64,000 nucleotides of DNA from DTU019 sp050949825 (GTDB lineage: Bacteria > Bacillota > Syntrophomonadia > Syntrophomonadales > Syntrophomonadaceae), in assembly GCA_050949825.1 (NCBI GenBank), contig JBMNGL010000001.1:124001-188000 (forward strand), given 5' to 3'. Positions 1 through 8,993 of the stretch are shown piece by piece (positions within the stretch are counted from its first letter, which is position 1; every line of letters begins with the position of its first letter). The notes beneath the pieces were generated by a model, which had not been told where the DNA came from, did not search any database, and worked only from the letters and a program-made list of their open reading frames with translations. Made by a program: the position numbers and the translations under genes.

Positions 1-330
1 CAGGCTCATGATATCAAATGGCTTGGTAATACATCTTTTAACACCTACATCCAGGGCCTTCTTAATTACATCCATCTCGCCATAAGCGGTCATCATAACA
101 ATAACCAGTTCGGGACGATGTTCAAGGATCTTTTGCGAGGCTTCCAGCCCATTCATATTTGGCATTTTCATATCCATCAAGATAATATGGGGTGAAATGC
201 TCTCCAGCTTGGCAATGGCTTCTGAACCATCAGCGGCCGTATGAACAATCCAATTGCTTTTTTTAAATAGCTCTTCTAAAAGGCGTCGTACACCTTTTTG
301 GTCATCCACGATCAATATCTCATGGCGCAT
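1..330 (-). CDS. spo0F: Spo0F-like single-domain response regulator (partial, runs off window start)
   Basis: The first 110 residues of a CheY-like receiver domain are visible; the gene starts with ATG at 330 and leaves the window at position 1. The acidic pair D9-D10, phospho-acceptor D53 (in LMDMKMP), T81 (MMTAYG) and K103 (TKPFD) are all present, so the phosphorylation site is intact. The helix after T81 (GEMDVIKKALDVG) resembles Spo0F, the phosphorelay intermediate for sporulation, and Spo0F lies near pyrG in Bacillus, as here. Spo0F is about 120 residues, so only a few residues are missing unless an output domain follows outside the window; in that case this would be another response regulator. 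The identification as Spo0F is inference from sequence likeness plus context. Confidence 0.72.
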   Translation of the reverse strand, partial: MRHEILIVDDQKGVRRLLEELFKKSNWIVHTAADGSEAIAKLESISPHIILMDMKMPNMNGLEASQKILEHRPELVIVMMTAYGEMDVIKKALDVGVKRCITKPFDIMSL

Positions 331-391
331 TACACACCCCCCTCTCCCAGCACATTTATTTGCATTTCTGCACTGCTTGGAAAACATCCTT

Positions 392-979
392 CTAGGACAG
401 GGGTAAAGAACTTAAAACCATGCCACCCACCAACAATAGCAGCACAAAAAATGCGATAATTGTAGCCAGTGGAAGTATATAAATCAGGATGGCCTGCCCG
501 GTAGTCAATGTAAGCGCTTCCCGCACTGCCAACACTTGCAAGACCATTACCCATAACATGGAGAGCAGGTATAATAATACCCCTACGGTCTTAAGGTTGA
601 TCATTACTGCCGCATAATGCAGAGCCGGTCCCAATACACCCGGAAATACCGCAAAGCTCAAACAAGTCAAGAGCGCTTTCCCATTGCCATACCCGTATAG
701 AACTTCACCCAGCAATGAAAACAAACCTGCTGACATGAACCACATCAATACTGCCGTGATAGCGCCAAGGATACCTATTAACCAAAAGGGAAGGGGTAAA
801 AGGTTCGATCCGAAAGCGGACGGGCTGATTTGACCGCTGGCCCCCTGAAAAAGATAATTTACCATACAAACCCCTAGAAAAACCAGCAACCCTGTCCGCA
901 AGGGCCGCGTCCGGGCCAATTCGCACATAGTGCCCTGCGGTTGAAAGATTAATCCGTAAAGCACATCCAGTATGGTCAA
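392..979 (-). CDS. Yip1-like integral membrane protein
   Basis: A 195-residue protein with about five hydrophobic segments, starting FxxPQGTMCELARTRPLR before the first segment, the layout of the Yip1 family in Firmicutes. The start is TTG at 979, preceded by AAGGGGGG, 12 bp after the sppA stop, so the two are probably co-transcribed and translated in sequence. The function of bacterial Yip1-like proteins is not established. The pairing with the membrane protease SppA suggests an envelope role, but that is inference. Confidence 0.6.
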   Translation of the reverse strand: MTILDVLYGLIFQPQGTMCELARTRPLRTGLLVFLGVCMVNYLFQGASGQISPSAFGSNLLPLPFWLIGILGAITAVLMWFMSAGLFSLLGEVLYGYGNGKALLTCLSFAVFPGVLGPALHYAAVMINLKTVGVLLYLLSMLWVMVLQVLAVREALTLTTGQAILIYILPLATIIAFFVLLLLVGGMVLSSLPLS

Positions 980-991
980 ACCCAGCCCCCC

Positions 992-1891
992 TTAGTAATA
1001 TAACCTGGTGGTTTGTGTATTAGCCAGGCCCAAAGCGCTCTGCAGCCTGGTCACCAGTTGCTTCCAAACATCAGGTTTATTGAGAACCTCAATGGGAGTC
1101 TCTCCCGTTAGCCCGGCCATGCTTTTAGCCTGTTCTATGGCATCATAGTAGTCACCCAGGCTGTCTACCAGTCCCAGCTCTTTAGCCTGAGCGCCGGTGA
1201 AAATCCGCCCGTCGGCTACAGGCAAGAGTTCTTCACGGGTGATTTTATCCTGACGCCCTTGCATTACCTGCTCAATAAATTGCTGATAGGAATCATTAAC
1301 AATGCCCTGCAGAATCTGCTGCTCAACCGGGGATAAATCACGGAAAGGTGATCCCATATCTTTATGCTGACCGCTCTTGATTACTACTTCGCGTACACCC
1401 AGTTTTTCATATAAACCCTCGATATTTTGCATCTGCATGATGACCCCAATACTGCCCGTCAAACTGGCCGGGTTGGCCATGATATGATCTGTGCTACAGG
1501 CAATCCAATACCCCCCGGAAGCACACACATCACCCATGGAAGTTACGACAGGTTTGCCGGTAGCTCGCAAGCGATCCAGCTCCACACCGATTTCCTGTGA
1601 TGCTACCGAGGTGCCCCCAGGGCTGTCGATTCTAACCACCACCGCTTTAATGTCTGAACGGTCAGCTGCCTGGCGTATGATATTCATTATGTCATTGGCA
1701 TTGGCCGTGCTGCCCATAAGCATCCCGGAGGCACTGCCACCCGCAATGGCCCCGCTGATTTCTATAACACCGATCTTGCTCCCGGTTTTCAAAGCTGCCC
1801 TGGCTTGAGGCTGGTTCAGGCTTTGCACCGCCATAACTGAAAGGACCAGTAAAAAGATAAGAATAACCCCAATAGTAATCCTTTTTTTCAC
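992..1891 (-). CDS. sppA: Signal peptide peptidase SppA
   Basis: A 299-residue short-form SppA (S49 family) that cleaves leftover signal peptides in the membrane. Residues 1-24 form an N-terminal membrane anchor. The S49 core includes IDSPGG (88-93), the nucleophile S125 in the ASGGYW motif and the general-base lysine K177 in SGQHKD, the Ser-Lys dyad of Bacillus-type SppA. Length matches the single-domain Gram-positive enzyme rather than the doubled E. coli form. It lies just upstream of the Yip1-like gene and 14 bp downstream of the alanine racemase gene in the same direction, so it is likely part of a cell-envelope operon. Confidence 0.93.
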   Translation of the reverse strand: MKKRITIGVILIFLLVLSVMAVQSLNQPQARAALKTGSKIGVIEISGAIAGGSASGMLMGSTANANDIMNIIRQAADRSDIKAVVVRIDSPGGTSVASQEIGVELDRLRATGKPVVTSMGDVCASGGYWIACSTDHIMANPASLTGSIGVIMQMQNIEGLYEKLGVREVVIKSGQHKDMGSPFRDLSPVEQQILQGIVNDSYQQFIEQVMQGRQDKITREELLPVADGRIFTGAQAKELGLVDSLGDYYDAIEQAKSMAGLTGETPIEVLNKPDVWKQLVTRLQSALGLANTQTTRLYY

Positions 1892-1905
1892 TTTTAACCT
1901 CCTAT

Positions 1906-3060
1906 TTATTGCGAACCTTCGGCAGTGACCCGTGCCGGACTGCGGCGATGAAGACGCGCGATAGAGGATGATACCAGGGTCTTTTTGACCGGTATGACCA
2001 CCTCTTCACCTACCGCCACAGTCAAGTGGCTGGGTATTTGTACCAGGGTTAATTGCATAAAGACCTTGCCCACCACCGGACAAGGATGCCCCTGCACAAA
2101 GACCCGGATGGTAAACCTGCTAATGTGCAATAGAGCCAACAAAATTTTAATTGCCTTCTTGAGGGCATCGATCAGCCCCGCCGATGGATTGGCTACCTCG
2201 GCGGCAATCCCATCTATAAAGCCTGCCGGCACAACCGCTATGTGGGCTGCTCTGCTCAGGCGAAAGGTGCGCGAGTAGCCCAAACAACTACCGGCCGGAC
2301 ACTCCTTGATGGCGATAATACGCGCCTTAAACTGGAATGGGTCCGACAGCGTTATAGGTTTGGGCAGATTCCCGGCTGGATACTGCCCGGACAGCAAAGT
2401 GCCTATGCGAACCGCATCCAGATGCATGTGCGGAAAACGCAAGGTTACTGCACTGTTGGCACAATGCCTGATGGGAATAACATATCCCGCTTCTTCCAGG
2501 CTCTGCGCTACTTGCATAAATTGCTGAAACTGTCTCAAGGTGAAGCCAGGATCGCTGGCTCCTGCATCAGCCATATGTGTATATATCCCTTCAATGTATA
2601 TGAAGGGATTGCCGCTTAATGAACCACAAACTTGCAGAGCCTCTGCCTGGCTTAACCCAAAACGGTTCAATCCAGTCTCAATCTTAAGATGAATAGAGAG
2701 CGATTTTTGCAAATCCTGGCTGGCCTGGTTGGCCAGCCAGGCATCAAATATGCTGGCCACCATTATGGTGATGTTTTCTTCAATAGCCTTTTTAAGGCCA
2801 GGCTGATCCACCAGGGGACTGAGCAACAGGATGGAGCCGTCGATTCCTCCTTCCCGTAATTGCAGGGCTTCATGCAAAAAGGTTACCGCAAAATGCTCTA
2901 CCCCGTAAGCGGCCAAAAGGCGGGCCGTTTCTACCAACCCATGTCCATAGGCGTTGGCCTTTACGACTGCAATAAGCCTGGTTGGGGCTGATAAAAGCGA
3001 ATAGACCCCGAGCAGATTATTGATAATGGCCTGGTCATCAATCTCAACCCACTTATCCAT
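1906..3060 (-). CDS. alr: Alanine racemase (divergent)
   Basis: A PLP-dependent fold-type III racemase of 384 residues that should interconvert L- and D-alanine for peptidoglycan. The PLP lysine is K34 in KANAYGHG; the family arginine is in DAVRIGTLLSG and the catalytic tyrosine region is LGYSRTF. The start is ATG 3060 with an AGGAG-like site 14 bp after the FemAB gene; a longer reading to 3177 would overlap that gene. Oddities: the segment usually reading CMDQxMVD is FMQLTLVQ, so the aspartate next to the conserved Met is replaced by Gln, and the C-terminus after about residue 345 is unusually Ser/Arg-rich and lacks the usual NEI/TRLP ending. It may have altered specificity. It sits with a FemAB ligase and SppA in one wall-related operon. 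Confidence 0.85.
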   Translation of the reverse strand: MDKWVEIDDQAIINNLLGVYSLLSAPTRLIAVVKANAYGHGLVETARLLAAYGVEHFAVTFLHEALQLREGGIDGSILLLSPLVDQPGLKKAIEENITIMVASIFDAWLANQASQDLQKSLSIHLKIETGLNRFGLSQAEALQVCGSLSGNPFIYIEGIYTHMADAGASDPGFTLRQFQQFMQVAQSLEEAGYVIPIRHCANSAVTLRFPHMHLDAVRIGTLLSGQYPAGNLPKPITLSDPFQFKARIIAIKECPAGSCLGYSRTFRLSRAAHIAVVPAGFIDGIAAEVANPSAGLIDALKKAIKILLALLHISRFTIRVFVQGHPCPVVGKVFMQLTLVQIPSHLTVAVGEEVVIPVKKTLVSSSIARLHRRSPARVTAEGSQ

Positions 3061-3074
3061 GCTCCTGGCCGTTT

Positions 3075-4151
3075 TCAATCGCCCCCTCCAACCGATCTGG
3101 AGCGCCTCCGCCCCAAATATAGCGGCAGCAACCGGGTCCATACCCAGTACCAGCCCGGCCGGTAGACAAAATCCCATTCACCTATAAATTCCGTCAGTAC
3201 ACCGTTAAATCCTTTTTTAAAACGATACAATCCGAATAATGGATTGCTCTCATCCATATCGCCGGATACGCCACGAAAGTCATACATCTGGCAACCCTGC
3301 TCTTTAGCCCAGCTTATCATCTCCCATTGCAGCAAATAATTGGGCATCACATTACGATGCCGATTGCTGGAAGCACCATACAAATACCAGGCCTTGTCAC
3401 CCAGAATAAAGGCCATGGTACCCGCCACGGTTTCCCCCTGATAATGGGCCAGGAATATGCGGGCATAACCGTTGGCGACCATGTAATCCCAAATGGATTC
3501 AAAATAGGCGTAACTGCGGATCAGGAATTGATCCCGCTGCGCGGTCTCCTCCAGGATGGTGTAGAAAAGCTTCAAATCCGCTTTGCTGTCCGCCTGTGTA
3601 ATAATAACTCCTCTTCTGGCAGCAAGTCTAATATTGTAGCGCCATTTGCCGTGCATATTGGCCAACAATTCATCATACCCCGGGCTAAGATCCAGACGCA
3701 TCACATGGTTGGGCTGAACCCCTTCAAAATTAACCCCGGACAGGTGATGGCGAAAACCGCACCTGGCCAACAGGTCGGCATAAGCAGTATTTTCTTTGCC
3801 AATATCAGGATCAATTTTCAAGAAAATGGCCCCCTGGCGGCGGGCTATCCGCCTGGCCTCGGCAAACAACAAGCGGTGCTCTTCCTCATTATCCTGATCA
3901 GCTATGGGACCCCGTGGGGCGTAAAAAATGGAGCGTTTGATAAGCGGGACGGGCAGGGTGCGCTTCAGAATCAACATAGCCGCTTTTATCCGGCCGTCTT
4001 TTTCCAGAACCAGCGCAAGCGGTTCCCATCCGGTCAAATGCTTGACTTGCCCCCACTCCCACAACTGCAAAAAATGACCCTTGGGATGCTGGGAGACAAA
4101 ACGGGTATAGCTGTCCTTGTCCTTTTCATCAATAATCCTGCTTGTGTACAT
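3075..4151 (-). CDS. FemAB/MurM-family peptidoglycan bridge aminoacyltransferase
   Basis: A 358-residue FemAB-family protein with two GNAT-like halves. Known members add amino acids from aminoacyl-tRNA to the lysine of lipid II. Recognisable stretches are GHFLQLWEWGQVK near residue 25, YAPRGPI near 95, the central LANMHGKWRYNIR, and the C-terminal MPNYLLQWEMI and YDFRGVSGD. Length fits FemX/MurM without an extra coiled-coil arm. ATG 4151 is preceded by AAGGG. It overlaps nothing and is followed by alr at 14 bp, so a peptide-bridge enzyme and a D-alanine supplier are co-transcribed. The added residue cannot be told from sequence. Confidence 0.85.
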   Translation of the reverse strand: MYTSRIIDEKDKDSYTRFVSQHPKGHFLQLWEWGQVKHLTGWEPLALVLEKDGRIKAAMLILKRTLPVPLIKRSIFYAPRGPIADQDNEEEHRLLFAEARRIARRQGAIFLKIDPDIGKENTAYADLLARCGFRHHLSGVNFEGVQPNHVMRLDLSPGYDELLANMHGKWRYNIRLAARRGVIITQADSKADLKLFYTILEETAQRDQFLIRSYAYFESIWDYMVANGYARIFLAHYQGETVAGTMAFILGDKAWYLYGASSNRHRNVMPNYLLQWEMISWAKEQGCQMYDFRGVSGDMDESNPLFGLYRFKKGFNGVLTEFIGEWDFVYRPGWYWVWTRLLPLYLGRRRSRSVGGGD

Positions 4152-4178
4152 CGGTTTCCCTTCTTAAGGTAATCATTA

Positions 4179-5855
4179 TTATTCTTGCCAGCAGGGTGTG
4201 CAGGTATCCTTATGGATAGGGCCAATAGGAAGCAGCGCAGCCGGTCTTTGTTGCAATTGCCGATACTTAATGCTGTTCTCTATCAACCCGGTAAACAAAG
4301 GATGAGGGTGGTTCGGCCTGGATTTGAACTCGGGATGAAATTGACAGGCTACAAAAAAGGCGTGATCACTGATTTCGATGATTTCCACCAGACGACCGTC
4401 AGGGGATAGACCGCTAATGGTCATGCCCCGCTCTGCAAGGCTGTCACGATAAAGATTATTAATCTCATAACGGTGGCGATGCCGTTCTTTGATTAGATCA
4501 CTCTGGTAATATTCAAAGGCTCTGGTGTCTGGAATAACCTGGCAGGGATACACACCCAGACGCATGGTTCCTCCTTTGGCTTCAACATTCTCTTGATCAG
4601 GCATTAAATAAACCACCGGGTGTGGAGTATTAGCATCAAACTCGGAACTGTTGGCTTCCTTTAATCCGCAAACATGGCGGGCAAATTCTATAACCGCGCA
4701 CTGCATTCCCAGGCAAATACCCAGAAAAGGGATCTGCCTTTCGCGTGCATATTGAGCCGCCAGTATCTTGCCTTCAATACCCCGCTCGCCAAAGCCGCCC
4801 GGTATGAGTATACCATCCACATCCGACAGCAAAGGCTCAGGGCCTTCTTTCTCCAATTGTTCTGCATAAATCCATTTGATTCTAGCTTCACAGTTAAACT
4901 GAAAACTAGCATGTTTTAAAGATTCCACCACACTTAAATAAGCGTCCGGCAGTTCTACATATTTGCCTACCAGACCGATGACAACCTGCTTGTCTACATG
5001 ATGAATCTGCTCCACCATGTTTTTCCATTCCAACAGGTCCAACTGGCCGCACTGCAGGTTAAGGCGCTTAATGACCTGCCGGTCCAATCCCTCCCGAGCC
5101 AGCATCAAGGGGACTTCATATATAGAATCCGCATCAATCAGCTGAATAACGGCTTCCCGGTCTACATCACAAAATAAGGCCATTTTGGCCTTCAAATCCA
5201 TGGACAGATCCTGTTCGGTGCGGCATACCAGTATGTCAGGTTGAATACCAATGCTGCGCAACTCTTTCACGCTATGCTGTGTAGGCTTGGTCTTCAATTC
5301 CCCAGCTGCTTTTATATATGGCACCAGGGTAACATGAATGTATAATACCCTTTCCCGACCCAGTTCCACTTTCAGTTGCCGTATCGCTTCCAGAAAAGGC
5401 AGTGATTCAATATCACCTACTGTCCCGCCGATTTCAGTGATGACCACATCGGGGGAATCAGCCTTTTCAATTAACAGCACCCGTTCCTTGATCTCGTTGG
5501 TAATATGGGGAATAACCTGTACGGTCTGTCCCAAATAATCCCCGCGCCGTTCTTTATCGATAACAGCCTGGTAGATTCGCCCCGTAGTGCAATTAGAGAG
5601 CCCGGTGAGATTCTCATCCACAAATCGCTCATAATGCCCGACATCAAGGTCGGTTTCCGCTCCATCTTCGGTTACATAAACCTCCCCATGCTGGTAAGGA
5701 CTCATCGTGCCCGGGTCCACATTAATATAGGGGTCAAATTTTTGCAGGGCTACCTTCAAGCCCCTGCTCTTCAAAAGCCGCCCCAGCGACGCGGCCGTAA
5801 TACCCTTGCCCAGCGAAGAAACGACGCCTCCTGTTATAAATATGTACTTGGTCAC
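4179..5855 (-). CDS. pyrG: CTP synthase
   Basis: Makes CTP from UTP using glutamine ammonia and ATP. The 558-residue protein has an N-terminal synthetase domain with the P-loop VVSSLGKGI (11-19) and EIGGTVGDIE (141-150), and a C-terminal class I glutamine amidotransferase domain from about residue 290 with the nucleophile C381 in GICLGMQ and the HPE triad partner near residue 510 (CQFHPEFKSRP). The first codon is GTG preceded by a GGGGA-containing stretch. The last 30 residues (QLQQRPAALLP onward) are an extension of low similarity to the family. It lies near spo0F and the delta-like gene, an arrangement known from Bacillus. Confidence 0.97.
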   Translation of the reverse strand: MTKYIFITGGVVSSLGKGITAASLGRLLKSRGLKVALQKFDPYINVDPGTMSPYQHGEVYVTEDGAETDLDVGHYERFVDENLTGLSNCTTGRIYQAVIDKERRGDYLGQTVQVIPHITNEIKERVLLIEKADSPDVVITEIGGTVGDIESLPFLEAIRQLKVELGRERVLYIHVTLVPYIKAAGELKTKPTQHSVKELRSIGIQPDILVCRTEQDLSMDLKAKMALFCDVDREAVIQLIDADSIYEVPLMLAREGLDRQVIKRLNLQCGQLDLLEWKNMVEQIHHVDKQVVIGLVGKYVELPDAYLSVVESLKHASFQFNCEARIKWIYAEQLEKEGPEPLLSDVDGILIPGGFGERGIEGKILAAQYARERQIPFLGICLGMQCAVIEFARHVCGLKEANSSEFDANTPHPVVYLMPDQENVEAKGGTMRLGVYPCQVIPDTRAFEYYQSDLIKERHRHRYEINNLYRDSLAERGMTISGLSPDGRLVEIIEISDHAFFVACQFHPEFKSRPNHPHPLFTGLIENSIKYRQLQQRPAALLPIGPIHKDTCTPCWQE

Positions 5856-5930
5856 TATCCCGATCCCCGCTTTCCATGATGGTCCGAACTACCCATTCTC
5901 ATGAATTGTACTACTCTTTATCTTCTATGG

Positions 5931-6566
5931 TCAACTGCCGGGATAGTCCAGAACCACCACCCCCGCCTGCTCCTGCAAAGTGTCTGCGGCAATCTCCAAA
6001 CAGGGCTGCTTTACGGTTCTATCAAACTGACCGGTAAACCTTTCCAGCGGTTCCAGCTCAAAACTGAGGGACCTGGTGTTATAATGCATCGGCACTATGA
6101 TGGCGGGTTTTAATTGCATGGCTACCTGACGAGCTTCGTCGGCATTTATAGTATATATCCCCCCTACTGGAAGCAGGAGAACATCTACACGGCCAATCGC
6201 ATCTATTTGTTCCTGGTCGAGGATATGGCCCAGATCTCCCAGGTGGACAATATCAACCCCCTGCAGAGAGATTTTAAAGATTATGTTGGCGCCGCGCTGT
6301 TGCCCTTTGACCTGATCATGGAAGCTTGTAAACCCCTCGATACGAATCTCCTTAATCTGGTGAATTCCGGGTTTAGAGATGATGGTGGGATGGCCCTGCA
6401 ACACCTGCACCGCATTATGATCCCAGTGCTGATGGCTCACGGTTGCTATATCAACCGCTTCTTTGAACTCCTGGTAACCCAGCTTCTCATCAAAAGGGTC
6501 AGTTATAATTCGCGTTGCTTGGCTTTCAATTAGGAAAGAGGCATGGCCTAACCAGCGTATGATCAT
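5931..6566 (-). CDS. Metallo-beta-lactamase-fold metal-dependent hydrolase (UPF0173/YtkL-like)
   Basis: A 211-residue cytosolic metallo-beta-lactamase-fold protein. The metal site motif is SHQHWDHN near residue 45, HLGDLGH near residue 110 supplies further ligands, and VPMHY near residue 160 supplies the last histidine. The opening IRWLGHASFLIE is typical of the UPF0173/YtkL branch. Substrate is unknown. ATG 6566 has AAAGGA upstream, and the gene follows the delta-like gene by 5 bp, so they form a unit with argS. Confidence 0.85.
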   Translation of the reverse strand: MIIRWLGHASFLIESQATRIITDPFDEKLGYQEFKEAVDIATVSHQHWDHNAVQVLQGHPTIISKPGIHQIKEIRIEGFTSFHDQVKGQQRGANIIFKISLQGVDIVHLGDLGHILDQEQIDAIGRVDVLLLPVGGIYTINADEARQVAMQLKPAIIVPMHYNTRSLSFELEPLERFTGQFDRTVKQPCLEIAADTLQEQAGVVVLDYPGS

Positions 6567-6571
6567 GGTTG

Positions 6572-6805
6572 CTATTCCTTTCTGGTAGCCCGGCTAATAT
6601 GGTAGAACCAGTAGCCGTCACCTTGATAAATCAAACGGTTGTCAAGATTGAGACGGGTATAAATAGAGGTCAGAGTTCCGGTATCAGTCTTTCTCCCCAT
6701 ATTTTCCGCGATCTCAGTGACCAGCTGCAGGTAGTGCATGGGTTCCCCATTTACCGTCAGAATCTCTACCGCCCAATCAGCCTCACTCTTCTTAGGTGTT
6801 GTCAC
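6572..6805 (-). CDS. rpoE: HARE-HTH protein, delta-subunit-like (N-terminal domain only)
   Basis: A 77-residue protein consisting of the winged-helix HARE-HTH domain (SEADWAVEILTVNGEPMHYLQLVTEI is its core, residues 7-32; GTLTSIYTRLNLDNRLIY follows). In RpoE, the RNA polymerase delta factor, this domain precedes a long acidic tail; here the tail is absent and the protein ends in RATRKE, a basic end. The start is GTG 6805 with an excellent AGGAGGG site. Proximity to pyrG is the delta-factor context in Firmicutes. It may therefore be a tail-less delta factor or a stand-alone DNA-binding HARE protein; the sequence does not decide. Confidence 0.7.
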   Translation of the reverse strand: MTTPKKSEADWAVEILTVNGEPMHYLQLVTEIAENMGRKTDTGTLTSIYTRLNLDNRLIYQGDGYWFYHISRATRKE

Positions 6806-6816
6806 CGCAATCCCTC

Positions 6817-8499
6817 CTACATTTGTCGTGGGGCAGAAACCCCAATAATCGTCAACGCATTGGCAATAACAATTTTAATAATCAGCATTAAGTTCAGACG
6901 AGCCACCTGCAATACCTGGTCTTCTTGCAGGACCCGGAAGTGGTTGTAATAACTATGAAACAGGCCGGCCAAATCAAAAACATAACGGGCTATGCGATGC
7001 GGGGCCAGGGATTTGGAGGCGGCGTCAATCTCTGCGGGGAAATCGGCGATTTTCCTCAGTATGGCAATCTCCTCCGCCTCTTTAAGCACGGACATATCAA
7101 CATCTTCCCCTTGCGGCCACAGGATGCCGCCGGCTTCAGCCTGGCGGAAAATGCTGCAGATGCGGGCATGGGCATATTGCACATAATAGACCGGATTTTC
7201 CAGGCTTTGCTGTTTTGCCAACTCCATGTCAAAATCCAGGTGGCTGTCCGGACTGCGCATCACAAAGGAAAAACGGGCTGCATCCCGACCCACCTCTTCA
7301 ATCAATTCATCCAGTGAAACCGTGGTTCCGGTGCGTTTAGACATGCGCACTATATGCCCGCCCCGGTAGAGGCGCACCAACTGCATCAGAATTACATCCA
7401 GCCGCGCCGGGTCATATCCCAGGGCTGTCATGGCGCCTTTCATGCGCGCCACATGACCGTGATGATCGGCCCCCCAGATATCAATAACCCAATCAAATCC
7501 GCGCTCGAATTTTTCTTTATGGTAAGCGATGTCAGCGGCAAAATAGGTCGGCAGCCCATTGGCGCGAATCACCACTTCATCCTTTTCATCTCCAAAAGCA
7601 GTGGTTTTAAACCAGTATGCCCCTTCTTTCTCGTAAATGTAGCCCTGCCTGGACAGTTCCTCAATCACCCTGGCCACCTGCCCGCTCTCATGCAGGTTTT
7701 TTTCACTGTACCATACATCATAATAAATGCCGAAGGCCTCCAGGGTGGTGCGGATATAGGCCAGTTTTTCCTCCAGAGCCAACTCCACCAGACGTTGCCG
7801 CCTCTGGGTTGAGTTCATCAACAGCAGTTGGTCACCCTCACGGCTGCGGATGTTTTTTATGGTTTCGACCACATCCTGGCCTGCATAGCCGTTTTCCGGG
7901 AAAATTACATTCTGCCCGCATTGCTGCAGGTAACGGGCTTCCAGGGATTCTGCAAATATTTCTATTTGATTGCCAGCATCATTTATATAAAATTCCCGCT
8001 CCACCTCATAACCAGCATATGCCAGCACATTGGCCAGCGAATCACCGATAGCGCCACCGCGGGCATTGCCCATGTGCAGGTTCCCGGTGGGATTGGCGCT
8101 TACAAATTCTACCTGCACCCGCTTGCCATTCCTGGCCAGACTGCCATATCTGCTGCCCATGCGCTTTACCAGCGCTGGGACATCATACAGCCAGGCTGGG
8201 CGCAAATAGAGGTTGATAAAGCCGGCTCCTGCCACCTTAACCTGTTCAAGATGGGTGACCCGCTTGCGGTCCAGATGATCCACAATAATCTGCGCGATGT
8301 CACCAGGTGCCCGGCGAGCCTGTCTGGCCATCAACATGGCTACATTGCAGGCGAAATCTCCATGTCCCTTTTCCCGGGGTACTTCAATCACAAAATCAGG
8401 GATAATATCAAATCCCAGGGCCTGCTCGCTGCGTGCCTTTTCCAGGGACTCTATTATCATGCTTCGTAATGAAGACTTAATCTCCTCTATGGGATTCAT
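6817..8499 (-). CDS. argS: Arginyl-tRNA synthetase
   Basis: A class I aminoacyl-tRNA synthetase of 560 residues that charges tRNA-Arg. It shows the ArgRS N-terminal domain, the HIGH-equivalent HMGN at residues 142-145 in NPTGNLHMGNARGG, the MSKRTGT signature, and the C-terminal DALR anticodon-binding domain ending VIANALTIIGV. The start is set by AAGGAGG seven bases before ATG 8499 (MNPIEEI); an in-frame ATG ten codons upstream lacks such a site. It is followed by the delta-like gene at 11 bp. Confidence 0.97.
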   Translation of the reverse strand: MNPIEEIKSSLRSMIIESLEKARSEQALGFDIIPDFVIEVPREKGHGDFACNVAMLMARQARRAPGDIAQIIVDHLDRKRVTHLEQVKVAGAGFINLYLRPAWLYDVPALVKRMGSRYGSLARNGKRVQVEFVSANPTGNLHMGNARGGAIGDSLANVLAYAGYEVEREFYINDAGNQIEIFAESLEARYLQQCGQNVIFPENGYAGQDVVETIKNIRSREGDQLLLMNSTQRRQRLVELALEEKLAYIRTTLEAFGIYYDVWYSEKNLHESGQVARVIEELSRQGYIYEKEGAYWFKTTAFGDEKDEVVIRANGLPTYFAADIAYHKEKFERGFDWVIDIWGADHHGHVARMKGAMTALGYDPARLDVILMQLVRLYRGGHIVRMSKRTGTTVSLDELIEEVGRDAARFSFVMRSPDSHLDFDMELAKQQSLENPVYYVQYAHARICSIFRQAEAGGILWPQGEDVDMSVLKEAEEIAILRKIADFPAEIDAASKSLAPHRIARYVFDLAGLFHSYYNHFRVLQEDQVLQVARLNLMLIIKIVIANALTIIGVSAPRQM

Positions 8500-8621
8500 G
8501 AATGCCCTCCTTGTTGCTTTATTTTCCACATATATTCTACCTTATTAAGATACAAGCTATAAACAGGTGAGACGGTCAAATTCAGAATAAATCCCACGGA
8601 ATCGATAGGGGTGGTAATAAA

Positions 8622-8984
8622 TTGGACTCAGATAGGGATGCGAGGTCCATTTTGGCCTATTTTCGCAGTGAAGAACTGGCCCATCGGGCTGCACGGCTAA
8701 TGATTCAGTACGGTTTTGAAGACCTGACTGTTGGTATTATTTTACCCGTACCCGGTCGAACTGTATACAGCAGCCCGGCAAGCAGTTTGCCTGCCACGAT
8801 CCGGGGTTTTAATTCCCCCCCTGAACATAATCATCAAACCCCGGAGTTGCACGCAGATGTCAGCAAACAGACTAACGAACCGGTGCAATGGGACGGTTAT
8901 ACCCATATGCTGGCGGTAAAGGTTGATAGTAGCCGAGCAGCTACGGTAAGCGCACTTTTAAAGGATCTGGGCGCCTGTTTATGA
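8622..8984 (+). CDS. Hypothetical protein, small alpha/beta
   Basis: A 120-residue protein starting at TTG 8622 after a GGGGTGG site. Residues 9-40 (ILAYFRSEELAHRAARL) and 92-120 (YTHMLAVKVDSSRAATVSALL) look like two beta-alpha units of a ferredoxin-like fold, joined by a Pro/Ser/His-rich low-complexity linker. This pattern occurs in many small Firmicutes proteins of unknown function. It is convergent with the peptidase gene downstream, 9 bp away. Function not recognised. Confidence 0.55.
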   Translation: MDSDRDARSILAYFRSEELAHRAARLMIQYGFEDLTVGIILPVPGRTVYSSPASSLPATIRGFNSPPEHNHQTPELHADVSKQTNEPVQWDGYTHMLAVKVDSSRAATVSALLKDLGACL

Positions 8985-8993
8985 AATTATACA

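Noticed and set aside
3058..3177. Upstream start for the alanine racemase at 3177
   Set aside because: It would overlap the FemAB gene by 103 bp; ATG 3060 has a ribosome site and gives the normal family N-terminus.
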